Source: Planctomycetota bacterium
GTDB lineage: Bacteria; Planctomycetota; Phycisphaerae; Phycisphaerales; UBA5793
Assembly (NCBI GenBank): GCA_013112555.1
Contig: JABFGK010000002.1
Location: 124,001 to 188,000 of the forward strand
DNA length: 64,000 bases
Reading direction: 5' to 3'
The position numbers and the translations under genes were made by a program. How positions within the stretch are numbered: the stretch's first letter is position 1; each line of letters starts with the position of its first letter. The notes beneath the pieces were generated by a model that saw nothing but the letters and a program-made list of their open reading frames with translations, made no database searches and had not been told where the DNA came from. Shown piece after piece: positions 35,139 to 47,499 of the stretch.

Positions 35139-36259
35139 CCAAAAGTTGTGGATGGAGGCGTGAATGAAAAAGGCGGCGTACTCTGGGTTTGTTGTAGTTG
35201 CTGCTGCAAACCCCCCAGCGGCCCACGCGGGCCAGGAGTACACCACCATGACAGAGACTATGACCGACTCACTGCCATTTCCAATGACCACCGGCACTGC
35301 CGCCCCCTCCGGCTGTCGCGATGTGCTGGGCGACATTCTGCGTCAGGGGGCTCAGCGGCTGCTGGCCGAGGCCGTCGAGGCCGAGGTGGCGACCTGGATC
35401 GAGGCCCGTGCTCATCTGGTCGACGAACGGACCGGCCACCGGCACGTGGTCCGCAACGGCCATCTGCCGGAACGCACGCTCGTGACCCAGGTCGGGCCGA
35501 TGACGGTCAGACAGCCGCGGGTGCGGGATCGCCGACCGGCGGGCCAGGCCGAGCAGTTTACCTCGGCGATCCTGCCTCCTTACCTGCAAGAGCAAGGCGA
35601 TCGAGGAACTCATCCCCTGGCTGTATCTGAAGGGGATCTCCACCGGCGACTTCGGTGAAGCGTTGCAGGCTCTGGTCGGATCGCAGGCGGCCGGCCTGTC
35701 GGCGGCCACCATCACCCGCCTGCTCGAGTCGTGGCAGGAGGAACATCACACGTGGTCGAAGCGCTCATTGACTGACAAACAGTATGTGTACGTCTGGGCC
35801 GACGGCGTGCATTTTAATATCCGGCTGGAGGAAGATCGGCAGTGCATACTCGTGCTGATGGGAGCCACGCCGGAAGGGAAGAAGGAACTGATTGCGGTGA
35901 CCGACGGCTATCGCGAGAGTGAACAGTCATGGAAGACGCTGTTGCTGGATCTGAAGTCGCGCGGGCTGGAGATCGACCCGAAACTGGCGACCGGCGACGG
36001 GGCCCTGGGCTTCTGGAAGGCGTTGCCGCAGGTGTTCGGTACGACGCGCAGCCAGCGCTGCTGGGTGCACAAGACGGCCAACGTGCTGGACTGCCTTCCC
36101 AAACGGGTGCAGCCGCAGGCCAAGCGGATGCTGCACGAGATTTACATGGCCGCGACGAAGCGGGAGGCGGAGCAGGCGTTCGACCTGTTCCTGTCGACCT
36201 ACGAAGCGAAGTACCCGAAGGCGACGGCCTGCCTGGCGAAGGATCGCGATCAGTTATTA

Positions 36260-37763
36260 GTCGACCCTGAAAAACACCGCCGATCAGGCGATTTTGAACC
36301 GCGGGTGATGGTTTGGCCAACGCAATAGGTGCCAGAGCCAGGCGAAGTTGAGCTGGAACGTCTGTTCGACGCCACGTGCGCATCGCAAGAGCCGAAGCAG
36401 CTTGCGGAAGTTCGCTCCCGCCGCCGCCAGCACCACGTTGATTGCATCCCCGGCCAGGCCCTTGAGGTAGCAACGTCCCAGACGACTCTCCGATTTCGCG
36501 TGCCCAATCTTCGGTTCGATCGCACTGCGTCGCTTGCGACGCTTCCGTTGAACTCGCGTCGCCCGCTTGCTTCCACGGCCGGCAATGTGTACCGCCGCCT
36601 CGCCTTCGTAATCGTGACCCCGATATCCCTTGTCAACATACGCATCAGTCAGCGCAACGCCAGTGTTTGATTCGACACGACATAAGGTCGCATTCAGCGT
36701 ATGACCATCGTACGGGTTCCCTTCGCACAACATGGCCGCCACGAACCAGTTCCCTCGATTCGTCGTCGCCAAGGCCACCTTCTGACCAAACTCATAGCGC
36801 CTGTGCGCCTTGCCCTTGCTGATGCAGCACACCTCCGGCTCGTGCAGCGAATATAACTTGTTCGAGTCGCTCGGTCGTTGATCGATCAACCGTTGACACC
36901 GTCCCAGCAACATCGACAACTCTTCATCTCGGCTCGATGGCGGTGCTTTGCGTTCGATGTCACGGACCAAACGCCCCACGTACGTCCGGAGTTGACGCAA
37001 CGACCGACGCATTCGCTTGAACTGCTTCGCGTGCGCGTATCGACCGGCCTTTACCGCAGCCCGTTTGCCCACTCGAACATACGACTGGCGCAGCACGATA
37101 TCGCGTCCCTTGGCGGCCCGAACCAGCTTCACAACTGACCGGTACAACAGCTTCGAGTCGGTCGGGTGCGTGATGTTCTTTTCCTGCACCGTCGTGTCCA
37201 CGTTCACATGGGTCAACTCACGTTCGCTCAATCGATGGTGTTTCACCGCCACCTCGATGGTCTGTTTCAACAACTCATTAAGTTTCGCTTCACCCACACG
37301 ATTTCGCCATTTGGTCATCGTCGTGGGATGAATCGGACACTCGTGCTGCAAGTGCGTGTATCCGCAGAAATACTGCCAGTACGGGTTCTCCACCCAGCGC
37401 TCGACGACCGACTCGTCCGATTCGTTGAACGCGTGTTTGAGGTAGATCAGGCCGACCATCAAACGCGTGGCCTTGGCCGGGGCACCCACCGACTCACAGA
37501 AGAACTCGCCGAACGATTGATCGAAGTGATCCCAGTCGACCTGCTTCGATAACTTGATCAGCGGATGGGTCGGATTGAGCAGTTGATCGAAATGAGATTG
37601 GAACAGGAACAGCTCATCATCAGGCTGGGCTTGGGGCTTCATCCGTGACTCCGAATTTGCAAGGTTTCGGAACGTATCCCTACAATATCCTGCAAAGTAT
37701 GCCACATCCCGAAGCCACTTTCAACCTGGATTCACCGATCAAATCGAATTATTCAGGGGCGAC
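36260..37763 (-). mobile_element. IS5-type insertion sequence nested in the IS256 transposase
   Basis: The element is about 1504 bases long. Its ends match as inverted repeats: GTCGACCCTGAAAAA on the left and GTCGCCCCTGAATAA (minus strand) on the right, 13 of 15 bases equal. TTATTA stands on both sides (36254-36259 and 37764-37769), a likely 6-base target duplication. It holds one transposase gene in the opposite direction to the host gene. Confidence 0.88.
36284..37705 (-). CDS. IS5-family (DDE) transposase
   Basis: A 473-residue intact transposase. The N-terminal DUF772-like region reads SKQVDWDHFDQSFGEFF and PAKATRLMVGLIYLKHAFNESDE. Catalytic residues are visible in VNVDTTVQEKNI (Asp), ALTDAYVDKGYRG (Asp) and RSAIEPKIGHAKSE (Glu). 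An internal ATG at 37642 (MKPQAQPDDELF) is an alternative start 21 codons on. It looks full-length and in frame, so this copy is probably recent and may be active. Confidence 0.88.
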   Translation of the reverse strand: MAYFAGYCRDTFRNLANSESRMKPQAQPDDELFLFQSHFDQLLNPTHPLIKLSKQVDWDHFDQSFGEFFCESVGAPAKATRLMVGLIYLKHAFNESDESVVERWVENPYWQYFCGYTHLQHECPIHPTTMTKWRNRVGEAKLNELLKQTIEVAVKHHRLSERELTHVNVDTTVQEKNITHPTDSKLLYRSVVKLVRAAKGRDIVLRQSYVRVGKRAAVKAGRYAHAKQFKRMRRSLRQLRTYVGRLVRDIERKAPPSSRDEELSMLLGRCQRLIDQRPSDSNKLYSLHEPEVCCISKGKAHRRYEFGQKVALATTNRGNWFVAAMLCEGNPYDGHTLNATLCRVESNTGVALTDAYVDKGYRGHDYEGEAAVHIAGRGSKRATRVQRKRRKRRSAIEPKIGHAKSESRLGRCYLKGLAGDAINVVLAAAGANFRKLLRLLRCARGVEQTFQLNFAWLWHLLRWPNHHPRFKIA

Positions 37764-38084
37764 TTATTAACATTCTACGACTTCCCGGCTGAGCACTGGA
37801 TCCACCTTCGCACGACGAACCCGATCGAGAGCGTGTTCGCGACCGTGCGGCTGAGACACCGACGCACGAAGGGCAACGGGAGCCGTCGGGCGTGCCTGAC
37901 GATGGTGTTCAAGTTGATGCAGAGCGCCTCGAAGCGCTGGCGGGCGTTGAACGGTCCCGCCCTCATCCCCGATGTGATCGCCGGCGTCGTGTTCGCCGAC
38001 GGAATCAAACCCACGGAGGTCGCCGCCTGATTGATCATGTCATTCATGCACACTCGATACACAACTCTTGACAATAACCCAGGC

Positions 38085-38125
38085 CGGGTCAACGCAGCAC
38101 GGTAGGGCGCGCGGAAGACCCGGCA
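38085..38125. repeat. GCCGGGTCAACGC...GCGGAAGACCCGGCATC hairpin
   Basis: Arms GCCGGGTC and GACCCGGC pair around a GC-rich loop. The layout (arm-CAACGC ... GCGGAAG-arm-CATC) is the same as in the copy at 32033-32070, although the arm bases differ, so the two are one family with compensating changes. Confidence 0.65.
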
Positions 38126-38135
38126 TCAGATATCC

Positions 38136-38164
38136 GTCAGGACTCGCAAGACACTCGTCCTGAC
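38136..38164. repeat. GTCAGGAC...GTCCTGAC palindrome, copy 2
   Basis: A perfect 8-base inverted repeat with a 13-base loop, followed by CTAC. It matches the copy at 2657-2681. Confidence 0.7.
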
Positions 38165-38230
38165 CTACTGCGACCCCTTTGCATCTTGAGCCGGCGTACG
38201 GCCTACGTGCTGGCTCGCATCCGTCTTGAA

Positions 38231-38267
38231 AACGAAAGCAGCCCCACCTGCTTTAGGCAGATGGGGC
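38231..38267 (-). terminator. Rho-independent terminator of the 23S-5S rRNA operon
   Basis: On the minus strand GCCCCATCTGC pairs with GCAGGTGGGGC around CTAAA (complement of 38241-38267), followed by a T-rich stretch (complement of AACGAAAG at 38231-38238). It lies just past the 5S gene. Confidence 0.85.
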
Positions 38268-38273
38268 TGAAGC

Positions 38274-38379
38274 GTCGGCAATGACCTACTTTCCCGCAGA
38301 GCAGTATCATCGGCGGCCCGGGCTTAACTGCTGTGTTCGGAATGGGAACAGGTGTTTCCCCGGACCTATCGTCACCGAC
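38274..38379 (-). rRNA. rrf: 5S ribosomal RNA
   Basis: Recognised by the conserved body (on the plus strand, GACCTACTTTCCCGC, TGTTCGGAATGGGAACAGGTG and ACCTATCGTCACCG) and by a closing stem GTCGG (38274-38278) with CCGAC (38375-38379). Length is about 106 nt. It follows the 23S gene by about 150 bases on the same strand. Confidence 0.93.
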
Positions 38380-38528
38380 AATCAGCCGGCAGACGCTTTC
38401 GCGTCTGCCGGAGGAGTGTTTGGGTCAGACGTTGAACACACGTCATTGTGTTGCCTGCGATGTAGCGAGGCGATATCCATCGTATCACATTTCGAGATGA
38501 TGCTATGTTACGAATGCGGCTTGGGGTC

Positions 38529-41378
<2,850 letters not shown>

Positions 41379-41670
41379 CGACCCACAAGCCGCACCGGAG
41401 TACGCTTGCATGTCCCGGCATGAACCACAACCACGAGCCACTCTCGTAACGATCAACTCGAAGATCAGAGATCTTTGTGTGATGGTATCTTTGATGCCTA
41501 CTACATCGCGTTGGTGGCACTGCCTTCTCAGACCCTTCAATCGCCAGAATCAATCTCGAACCCGCTGCCACCTCTGCTGCACGACGGATGCCGTACACCA
41601 GCCGCAGAAATCGGCCTCGAGCATTCCTGACAGGGGCTGAAACGCGTTTTGCCACCTGACGTGTGTTCAC

Positions 41671-41682
41671 TTGTCAAAGAGC
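41671..41682 (-). promoter_or_regulatory. BoxA-like antitermination site of the rRNA operon
   Basis: The minus strand reads GCTCTTTGACAA, close to the E. coli rRNA BoxA (GCTCTTTAACAA) that recruits NusB-S10. It is about 290 bases upstream of the 23S start and about 65 bases after the candidate promoter. Confidence 0.75.
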
Positions 41683-41746
41683 GAAATACCGACGATCCGA
41701 TGTCGTCACGGCCAGTATTTCCGTGTTGCCCCGGTGGGCGACGGCT

Positions 41747-41774
41747 ATGGTAGCGGGTCGCGAAACGGGGTCAA
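41747..41774 (-). promoter_or_regulatory. Candidate sigma-70 type promoter of the 23S-5S operon
   Basis: On the minus strand TTGACC (complement of 41769-41774) and TACCAT (complement of 41747-41752) are 16 bases apart. The pair sits just past the pilus operon and ahead of BoxA, as needed for an independent rRNA transcript. The -10 element is a moderate match. Confidence 0.5.
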
Positions 41775-41776
41775 GA

Positions 41777-41795
41777 GAGCCTCTCAAACAGGCTC
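41777..41795 (-). terminator. Weak candidate hairpin at the end of the pilus operon
   Basis: On the minus strand GAGCCT and AGGCTC pair around GTTTGAG, followed by TCTTG. It overlaps the stop codon of the last pilus gene and directly precedes the rRNA promoter. The stem is short. Confidence 0.3.
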
Positions 41796-43846
41796 AGGAT
41801 TTCGCCGATTTCTCGACGGCTTCTCGCAAGCGCTCACGCTGAGGATCGTTCTGCTGGGCCTCAGTGTCCAGTGTCACGATTGTCCCATCTTCCAATGCGA
41901 CAACCACTTGCACACTCTCAGACATCCCGCCGGCTGTCTTCTTGCCCGGCAGAACGTCCAACAACACCGCACCCGTAAAGAAGTCGATTTCGACCCGCTC
42001 ATTGTCCTCATTGGTCGAAAACTTCACATCGCCGATCGGTTCGCCAGGCCGAGCACTCATCTTCGACACCCAGTGCTCGCCACCGCTGAACAGATACACC
42101 TCAAATGTGGCTCGACGCTCCGAAATCGACGTATCAGCAGCACCGCTCACCGCAAAGAACTGCTGCGGCGGCGACACCCGAATCGGCTCCGACCACTCAG
42201 TCGGCTGTGATGCATACGCAATGGACTCAGCAAGAAGGCTCTGAGACGGATCCAGACGTGCCTCACGCCCATAAAACGGGTTGTAGTACTTCACCATCAA
42301 GCGATAGCGATACGTCTTCCCAGGCGTGACATTGATGTCGTGGGTCCAGACCTCGAGTGTCTCATTGTCCAGCAAGGCTGCTGCTTCGGCTGCCCGCCTC
42401 GGATCGCGAGAACCGGTGCGACTGCGGCTTCCGGGTCGCCCGGCTCCGGACCCCTTGCCACCGCCGCCCTCCATCGGGATGTACTCGCCGCCACCGCTGC
42501 CCCCCGTCATCACCTTCAAAGCCCATACCGGGATCCTCGCTGTACCGGCCCTTGCCGCCACCGCTGCCACCGTCATCGCCACGCCCGTCGCGTGGGTCGG
42601 GCTCATCAGGCTCTTCCTCATCCGGGAACCGGTAATCAGGCTTGAGAACCAGCACTTCATCCTTGGCAGCAAGCAGGGCATCTTCGGCCTCGGCCAGGTC
42701 GTTCTCCAGGCGCTCCTCAGTATCGATCTTTTTCGACTGATCGTCGGAACCGCTCCCGGAATCGCCCTTTGAACCGAAATCGCCGCCTCCGCCGCCGCCC
42801 TCACCACCGGACATTTGACCCGGGTTGCGACCGCCGGTTCCGCGCTGCTGCTTGTCTCGATCACGCTCGCGCTCCTGAACCAGGTAGTAGCGATCGAGCT
42901 TGTCAGAAGCCCGATTCCGATTACGCAGGGCCATCATGTACCGTTTGACGGCTGCTTCCTGCTCCGGGGTCAGAGGCTGGTCGGCCCGCAGGACATCAAT
43001 GGTCCAGGCCGTGCCGTCGTTCAGATCAAAAAACGGCTCCTGGTACAGCTTCTCTTCCAGTGAGATCATCTCGCGCAGGAGATCCTCCTTCTCGTTCGGC
43101 CTCAGTCCTTCCATCCGGTCGCGCAGCTCCTGTCGACCGGGAATATGCGGGACGACGAACGGATCGGACCACGAGCCGTCAGCCAACAGCTCCTGCCGCT
43201 CCATCGCAACGTCGAGGATGGCCATATCATCCTGCCACCACACGGTCGGGATGGTGCGACGTTCCTCCTGCGGCGACTCGAGCGTCTGCCGGAGGGCGGT
43301 CCCGTCAATCTTGGCCATCGCATGGACCACCGGCAGGTCATAGGGCTCACTCTCGCCGACGATCGTCTGGAGTTCCGGGTAGTCCTCTTCAACGACTTCC
43401 GGCCACAGGCTGTACTGCCGCGTCGTAACCATCATCTCGAACGGGGCCGGCGGCGTGAACTCGGCATAGGCCTGGGCTGCCGTATCCACCACATCGGTCC
43501 CGCCGACTTTCAGCGGCATGGCCACCGTCAGCGGCACCACCGCGTGCACCGGCTCCGCCGCATCCATATCAAACTGCTGTTGGAACCATTGGGCCATCGG
43601 TTTGCCGGCATCGACATTCTCAAGCGACCGATTGCTCTGCATGGCCGTCTCAAGTTGCCGAGCCTTCTGGTTAATAAACTGGTCGATCTCTTCAGGCTTT
43701 TTCGCATCATTCTCACCGCGAAGCGATACTTCGTTCAGCGGCAGGAGAAACTGCCGGGCACCCAGCGCCCCGACCACGACGACTGCAGCAGCCATCACGA
43801 TCTTCTCGACATGAAGTTCAAGCGGGTTAATTCCCTTTGGTCTCAT
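41794..43846 (-). CDS. Pilus/secretion platform protein, PilP position, frame broken at a C6 run near 42501
   Basis: Two frames join to one protein of about 683 residues. The N-terminus has one membrane helix (VEKIVMAAAVVVVGALGARQFLLP) and then a large, mostly helical, presumably periplasmic region. A glycine-rich stretch (GGGGGGDFGSKGDSG and GGSGGGEYIPMEGGGG) precedes a beta-rich C-terminal domain (TYRYRLMVKYYNPFYG, VQVVVALEDGTIVTLD). The +1 frame change falls in six consecutive G (minus strand) near 42501; removing one G gives a smooth GDDGGSGGGEY. GGAGG lies nine bases before the ATG at 43846. It follows the PilO-position gene on the same strand. Similarity to PilP is by place and layout only. 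Confidence 0.72.
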
Positions 43847-43975
43847 CTGTTATTCCTCCGTCTCTTCTGTTCAGACGGTTTGTGTCAGGTCACTCGCAAG
43901 CATTCGGCCGGACCGCACCTCTCACCGAATAGTAAATCCGGGGCACGACGGGCCGACTGCTTCCATGATCAGCGA

Positions 43976-45418
43976 TCAGCCGCCGTCACCCGATGCATCA
44001 TCGGATTCCACCGGAATCCCGAGCCACTCCTTGACGTCATCAGACATCCATTGCGTCGTCCAGTCGCGGAACCAGAGCGTCTCGATCTCGAGCGCAGCCT
44101 CGACAACCGGCTCATTGCCGTAGAAGAAGCCCTGAGCCAGATGTTCGCGCGGCTCGATTCGAAGGATCTCAATGTTCGTGACGGTCATGAAGTTCGTGCT
44201 GTTGATCGCATCAATGAGGCGATCAAAGCGAGCACTGTCCACGATGAGAACGACATCAGCCCGGCGTACATCGTACAGCCCGTTGGTGGTCCGGCCCGAG
44301 ATGGCTTGGGCATAGTCCCGATCGAGCGGTTTCGTCGGATCCGTGTTGTCTGACTTCGGCTTCGACGCCGGCGTCGGCTTCTCCGGACGACGCGTACCGC
44401 CGCCACGGCGACTGCTTGAGCCGCCGCCCTTGCCGCCAGTCACGGGACCGCCTTCGGAGAATCCATATTCCCCGCCCCACGCAGGATCGCCTTCACCCAT
44501 CATCATCTCGGATTCGCCGGACGAGCCACCGGACTTCACACCGAATGCCAACGGCTGAAGCGTGATGCTCAGGATCCGTTTGACGACACTGCTGGGCTGG
44601 CCCACGATTGTGGCCAGTTCACCACCACCGCCGGGAATCTCATTCGCTCGTGAGATGGAGTCGATCAGGTCGGTATGGACCCACAGTTGGTGCTGCCAAT
44701 CGAACCGCTCCCGCTCATTCGGGGGCCTCCCGGTTTCCATTTTCCAGTCGGCCAGCACAAACACCGTACTGTCGGCATAGACCGCGAACTCCGTGGCCGT
44801 CTGCGAATACAGCGACATACGGCGTCGCGTCATGGCCTCTTCGAGTTGGTCTTCCTCACTCGGCTTCAACTGCATCCCCGGCTCCACATTCAACTGAGTG
44901 CGGAGGTACGTGTCGCGGTATTCCGAGAGTTGGAAACTGACATCCTCAGGAAGCATCGGCATGCCGGCATTCGCGCTGCGAATCAACTGATCGTGGGCAG
45001 CGAGATACATCCCGTGGAGTTCGAACGGCAGATGTGCCTCCGTGTCCCTCGGCTTCGGGAAGATTCGGTCTGACATCACCGGCTTCTGGTTCACGGCCAA
45101 TGCCTCGGCCACAATCGCTTCCGAATCCGACTTAATCTGATTCCGGACACGCTCGTACTCAAGAATGACCGCATCGGTGAGTGTGACTTTTTCGCTGACA
45201 CTCTCGGCCCCCGGCAAGAGCGGGTCGATCTCGACGGTCGCGTATTCGACGCCCTTGAGGGTGGACAGTTGGTTGTCAGCACGCTTCTGAATATCACTGC
45301 GAAGGTTCTTGTTCATCATCTCGCCCAACACATAGAAGGTGGGGAGACAGATCACCATCGCAGCACAGAGAATGACGATAATGAGGTTCGCTTTGATCCA
45401 GTTAAGGATGAGTGTCAT
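43976..45418 (-). CDS. Pilus/secretion platform protein, PilO position
   Basis: A 480-residue inner-membrane protein with one N-terminal helix (IKANLIIVILCAAMVICLPTFYVLG), a coiled and helical periplasmic part, a glycine- and charge-rich linker (WGGEYGFSEGGPVTGGKGG, about residues 315-350) and a C-terminal alpha/beta fold (DVVLIVDSARFDRLIDAINS, MTVTNIEILRIEP). The ATG overlaps the stop of the PilM-PilN gene (ATGA at 45415-45418) behind AGGTGAAAGG, so translation is coupled. In known pili PilN and PilO pair in the membrane, which this gene's place suggests; the sequence itself is too distant to assign with certainty. Confidence 0.72.
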   Translation of the reverse strand: MTLILNWIKANLIIVILCAAMVICLPTFYVLGEMMNKNLRSDIQKRADNQLSTLKGVEYATVEIDPLLPGAESVSEKVTLTDAVILEYERVRNQIKSDSEAIVAEALAVNQKPVMSDRIFPKPRDTEAHLPFELHGMYLAAHDQLIRSANAGMPMLPEDVSFQLSEYRDTYLRTQLNVEPGMQLKPSEEDQLEEAMTRRRMSLYSQTATEFAVYADSTVFVLADWKMETGRPPNERERFDWQHQLWVHTDLIDSISRANEIPGGGGELATIVGQPSSVVKRILSITLQPLAFGVKSGGSSGESEMMMGEGDPAWGGEYGFSEGGPVTGGKGGGSSSRRGGGTRRPEKPTPASKPKSDNTDPTKPLDRDYAQAISGRTTNGLYDVRRADVVLIVDSARFDRLIDAINSTNFMTVTNIEILRIEPREHLAQGFFYGNEPVVEAALEIETLWFRDWTTQWMSDDVKEWLGIPVESDDASGDGG

Positions 45419-47499
45419 CCTTTCACCTCCTTGTCGGTCTCTTCATCTGCTGCCTGGTCGGGAGGCAGAATCTCCATTTCCCAGGTAATGGTGTACTGGT
45501 TGTACTTCGTTCCAGGCGGGAGGAACTGAATCGGGTCCGGAAGCGGTGCGAGCTGGTCCAGATTGCCGACATTCATATAGGCGTTGTTCCCCCGGTTTCG
45601 ACTACTGGGGAACCGCCCGCCTGTCGACGCAATGATGCCGCCCTCGCCGACGACCATGCCGTCGCCGCCTTCTGAGAACCCGTACTCACCGCCCTTGCCG
45701 CCGAAGTCGCCACGGCCGGAGCGTGAGTCGCCCCGTTGCCGCCCCCTCGTGCCGAGTCGCCGACCGGCTCATCACCGCCGGGGACAACCATCACTGCGCC
45801 GGGGATCAGCGCACTCGAGCCGCTGGGAACAATGAGGCGATAGGGGACGCCGTCCCGATCCTGGTTATTGCGCAGCCAGTTCAGAATCGAGGAGTTAATA
45901 AACGACACGCCCTCTGCATTCGGCGTCTCGACCACCATCTTGCAGCGCACGATCGGGTTGCCCGAATCGGAGTCAGAGGCCCCCGTCGTTCGGCTGCTGC
46001 TCGCATTCCGATTCACGGTAGGGTATTCGCTGTCAAAGGAAACGAGATCCAGAACGCGACGCTGGGCCGGCGGGATCGCGCTGACCAGATCAGGATCACC
46101 GCTGAACAACTCCGGCTGTGGATTGCCGGAGGCCAGCATCTGAGACAGGTCGGAATACATATGTTTCCAGACATCCCGATGGTCGAGCGTCTGGATGATG
46201 TTGCCGGCCTTGGCGTTGATGTCGGTCTCCTGCTGGATCTCTTCAAACCGGCCCTTGAGCGCCTTCGCGTCATCGATGATGCGCTTGATGTCGTTTTCAA
46301 ACTCCGGCGGCTGCTCGCTGTACCGGCCGTCAAGCACCGGCCGGGCAAAGCTCAACAGCGAGCCGAAGACGACCAGCGCAGCGGCCGCACCGAACCACTT
46401 GATCTTGTTGGCCCACAGCCGATCTCGAACGACCGAGACCGGGATGAGGTTGACATCAATGTCAGCCAACCCAAGCCCCTGCAGGGCCAGGCCGTAGGCA
46501 GATGCGAAGTTCACCGCATGATTCGAGAACAGTTCCGCACCGCGCCCGGACGGCTTGATCTTCTGGAACTCATCGAGCCGCACGACTTCCATCTGCAACT
46601 GCTGGCTGAGGAACTTCCGCAGGCCGGGCAGTTTGAAGGTCGAGCCGACGCCGACGAGCTTCGTCAGATTCGCGTTCGGATGCGTGGACTGGTAGTAGCC
46701 GATCGAACGCTGCACTTCCTGCGCCAGGTCGCTGAAGACCGGGCGAAGTGCATTGAGAATCTGACGTCGGTACTTACTGGTCTGGGCCTCAGCCTTGGTC
46801 TTCTCGGCCTTCGAGTACGTGAGTTTGAACGTCTCGATCAAGGCTTCGGTAAACGTGTGCCCACCGCTGGGGAACGTCCGAACCCATGTCCGGCCTTCCT
46901 CGGCAATGATGAGATCCGTACTCGTCGTTCCGATGTCAAGAATGATGATGCCGGGCACGTCTTCGCCCAGGTCGAGATCATACTGCATCGCATTGAAGGT
47001 CGAGACGGGTGCCAGGGGTGACGCCGTCGGGGAACAGACCGATCTCTCGATAGAGGGCAATCCGCCCGGCAATGTTGGCCTTGGTGATGGCAAAGATGCC
47101 GACTTCGACGTCAGGGGAATCCGGGCTTGCAAAGGTCTGAAAGTCCCATTCAACCTCATCGATCGGGAATGGGATCTGCTGGACCGCCTCGAACTTGACG
47201 ATGTCGGGCACTTTTTTCGGCTCGACGGGCGGGAGTTTCGCAAACCGTGCAAAGGCCGCGTTTCCCGGGACGGAAACGACCACGGCCCCATCCCCCAGAT
47301 CAGGACGTTGACTGACAAACTGGCCGATAGCCAGTCGGATGACCTCATCCGAGTCCACGTCCGGCGTTGAGAGAACCTTCTTGTGCGGGATGTAGGAGAA
47401 GTCGGCAATCTGTACTTGATCGCCCTGCCGCTCCAGCCGCAGTGCCTTCAGCGCCTGGGCACCAATCTCGATGCCCCATGCAGTCCGTTCGCCTGCCAT
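45415..47499 (-). CDS. Fused PilM-PilN pilus assembly protein, frame broken twice (near 47015 and 45742)
   Basis: The three reading segments join to one product of about 694 residues. The first half is PilM-like (actin/FtsA fold): WGIEIGAQALKALRL, VVVSVPGNAAFARF and, after the first break, GIIILDIGTTSTDLII and LVGVGSTFKLPGLRKFL. The second half is PilN-like: the PilM-binding type motif VNLIPVSVV, a membrane helix (WFGAAAALVVFGSLLSF), a periplasmic coiled region, and a glycine-rich tail (GDFGGKGGEYGFSEGGDG). The breaks are at a C-run (one extra base near 47015-47018) and a G-run (one base short near 45742-45746), and net to zero, so the end is in frame. Start 47499 has AGGAG. The layout resembles GspL. 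Confidence 0.85.

Larger units (their letters stand above)
35248..38030 (+). pseudogene. IS256-family transposase, broken by a frame change and by an insertion
   Basis: Pieced together, the three parts encode about 423 residues of a mutator-type (IS256) transposase. The DDE acidic residues are visible: Asp in WADGVHFNI, Asp in LATGDGALGFW, and Glu in TNPIESVFATVR. The first part starts at ATG 35248 behind AGGAG. Near 35595 the frame changes by +1 (within CTGCAAGAGCAAGGCG). At 36260 another insertion sequence interrupts the codons after DRDQLL, and the gene resumes at 37770 with TFYDFPAEHW. Removing the inner element plus one copy of its duplication restores the frame exactly. The protein cannot be made as it stands. 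Confidence 0.9.
35139..38072 (+). mobile_element. IS256-type insertion sequence, disrupted by an IS5-type element
   Basis: The ends at about 35139 and 38072 show similar but imperfect terminal inverted repeats around AAAGTTGTGGATGGAGGCGTG and the complement of CACTCGATACACAACTCTTGA. It encloses a dead IS256-family transposase gene and a nested 1.5-kb element at 36260-37763. A clean target duplication for the outer element could not be fixed. Confidence 0.7.
41379..41793 (-). other. Leader region of the 23S-5S operon
   Basis: About 415 bases between the pilus operon and 23S. It holds the promoter and BoxA motif annotated below, and no protein or tRNA gene. The size and content fit a transcribed leader that pairs with sequence beyond the 3' end of 23S for processing. 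Confidence 0.7.

Noticed and set aside
35131-38080. Target duplication of the IS256-type element
   Set aside because: ATAAC occurs near both ends, but the boundary is unclear and the match too short.
41379-41793. tRNA genes in the rRNA leader
   Set aside because: No cloverleaf or TTCGA-type loop could be found.
43145-44353. Long open frame opposite two pilus genes
   Set aside because: It spans parts of two genes and the gap between them on the other strand; no motif.
45723-47021. Long open frame opposite the PilM-PilN gene
   Set aside because: Antisense shadow caused by high GC; the opposite strand has clear motifs.
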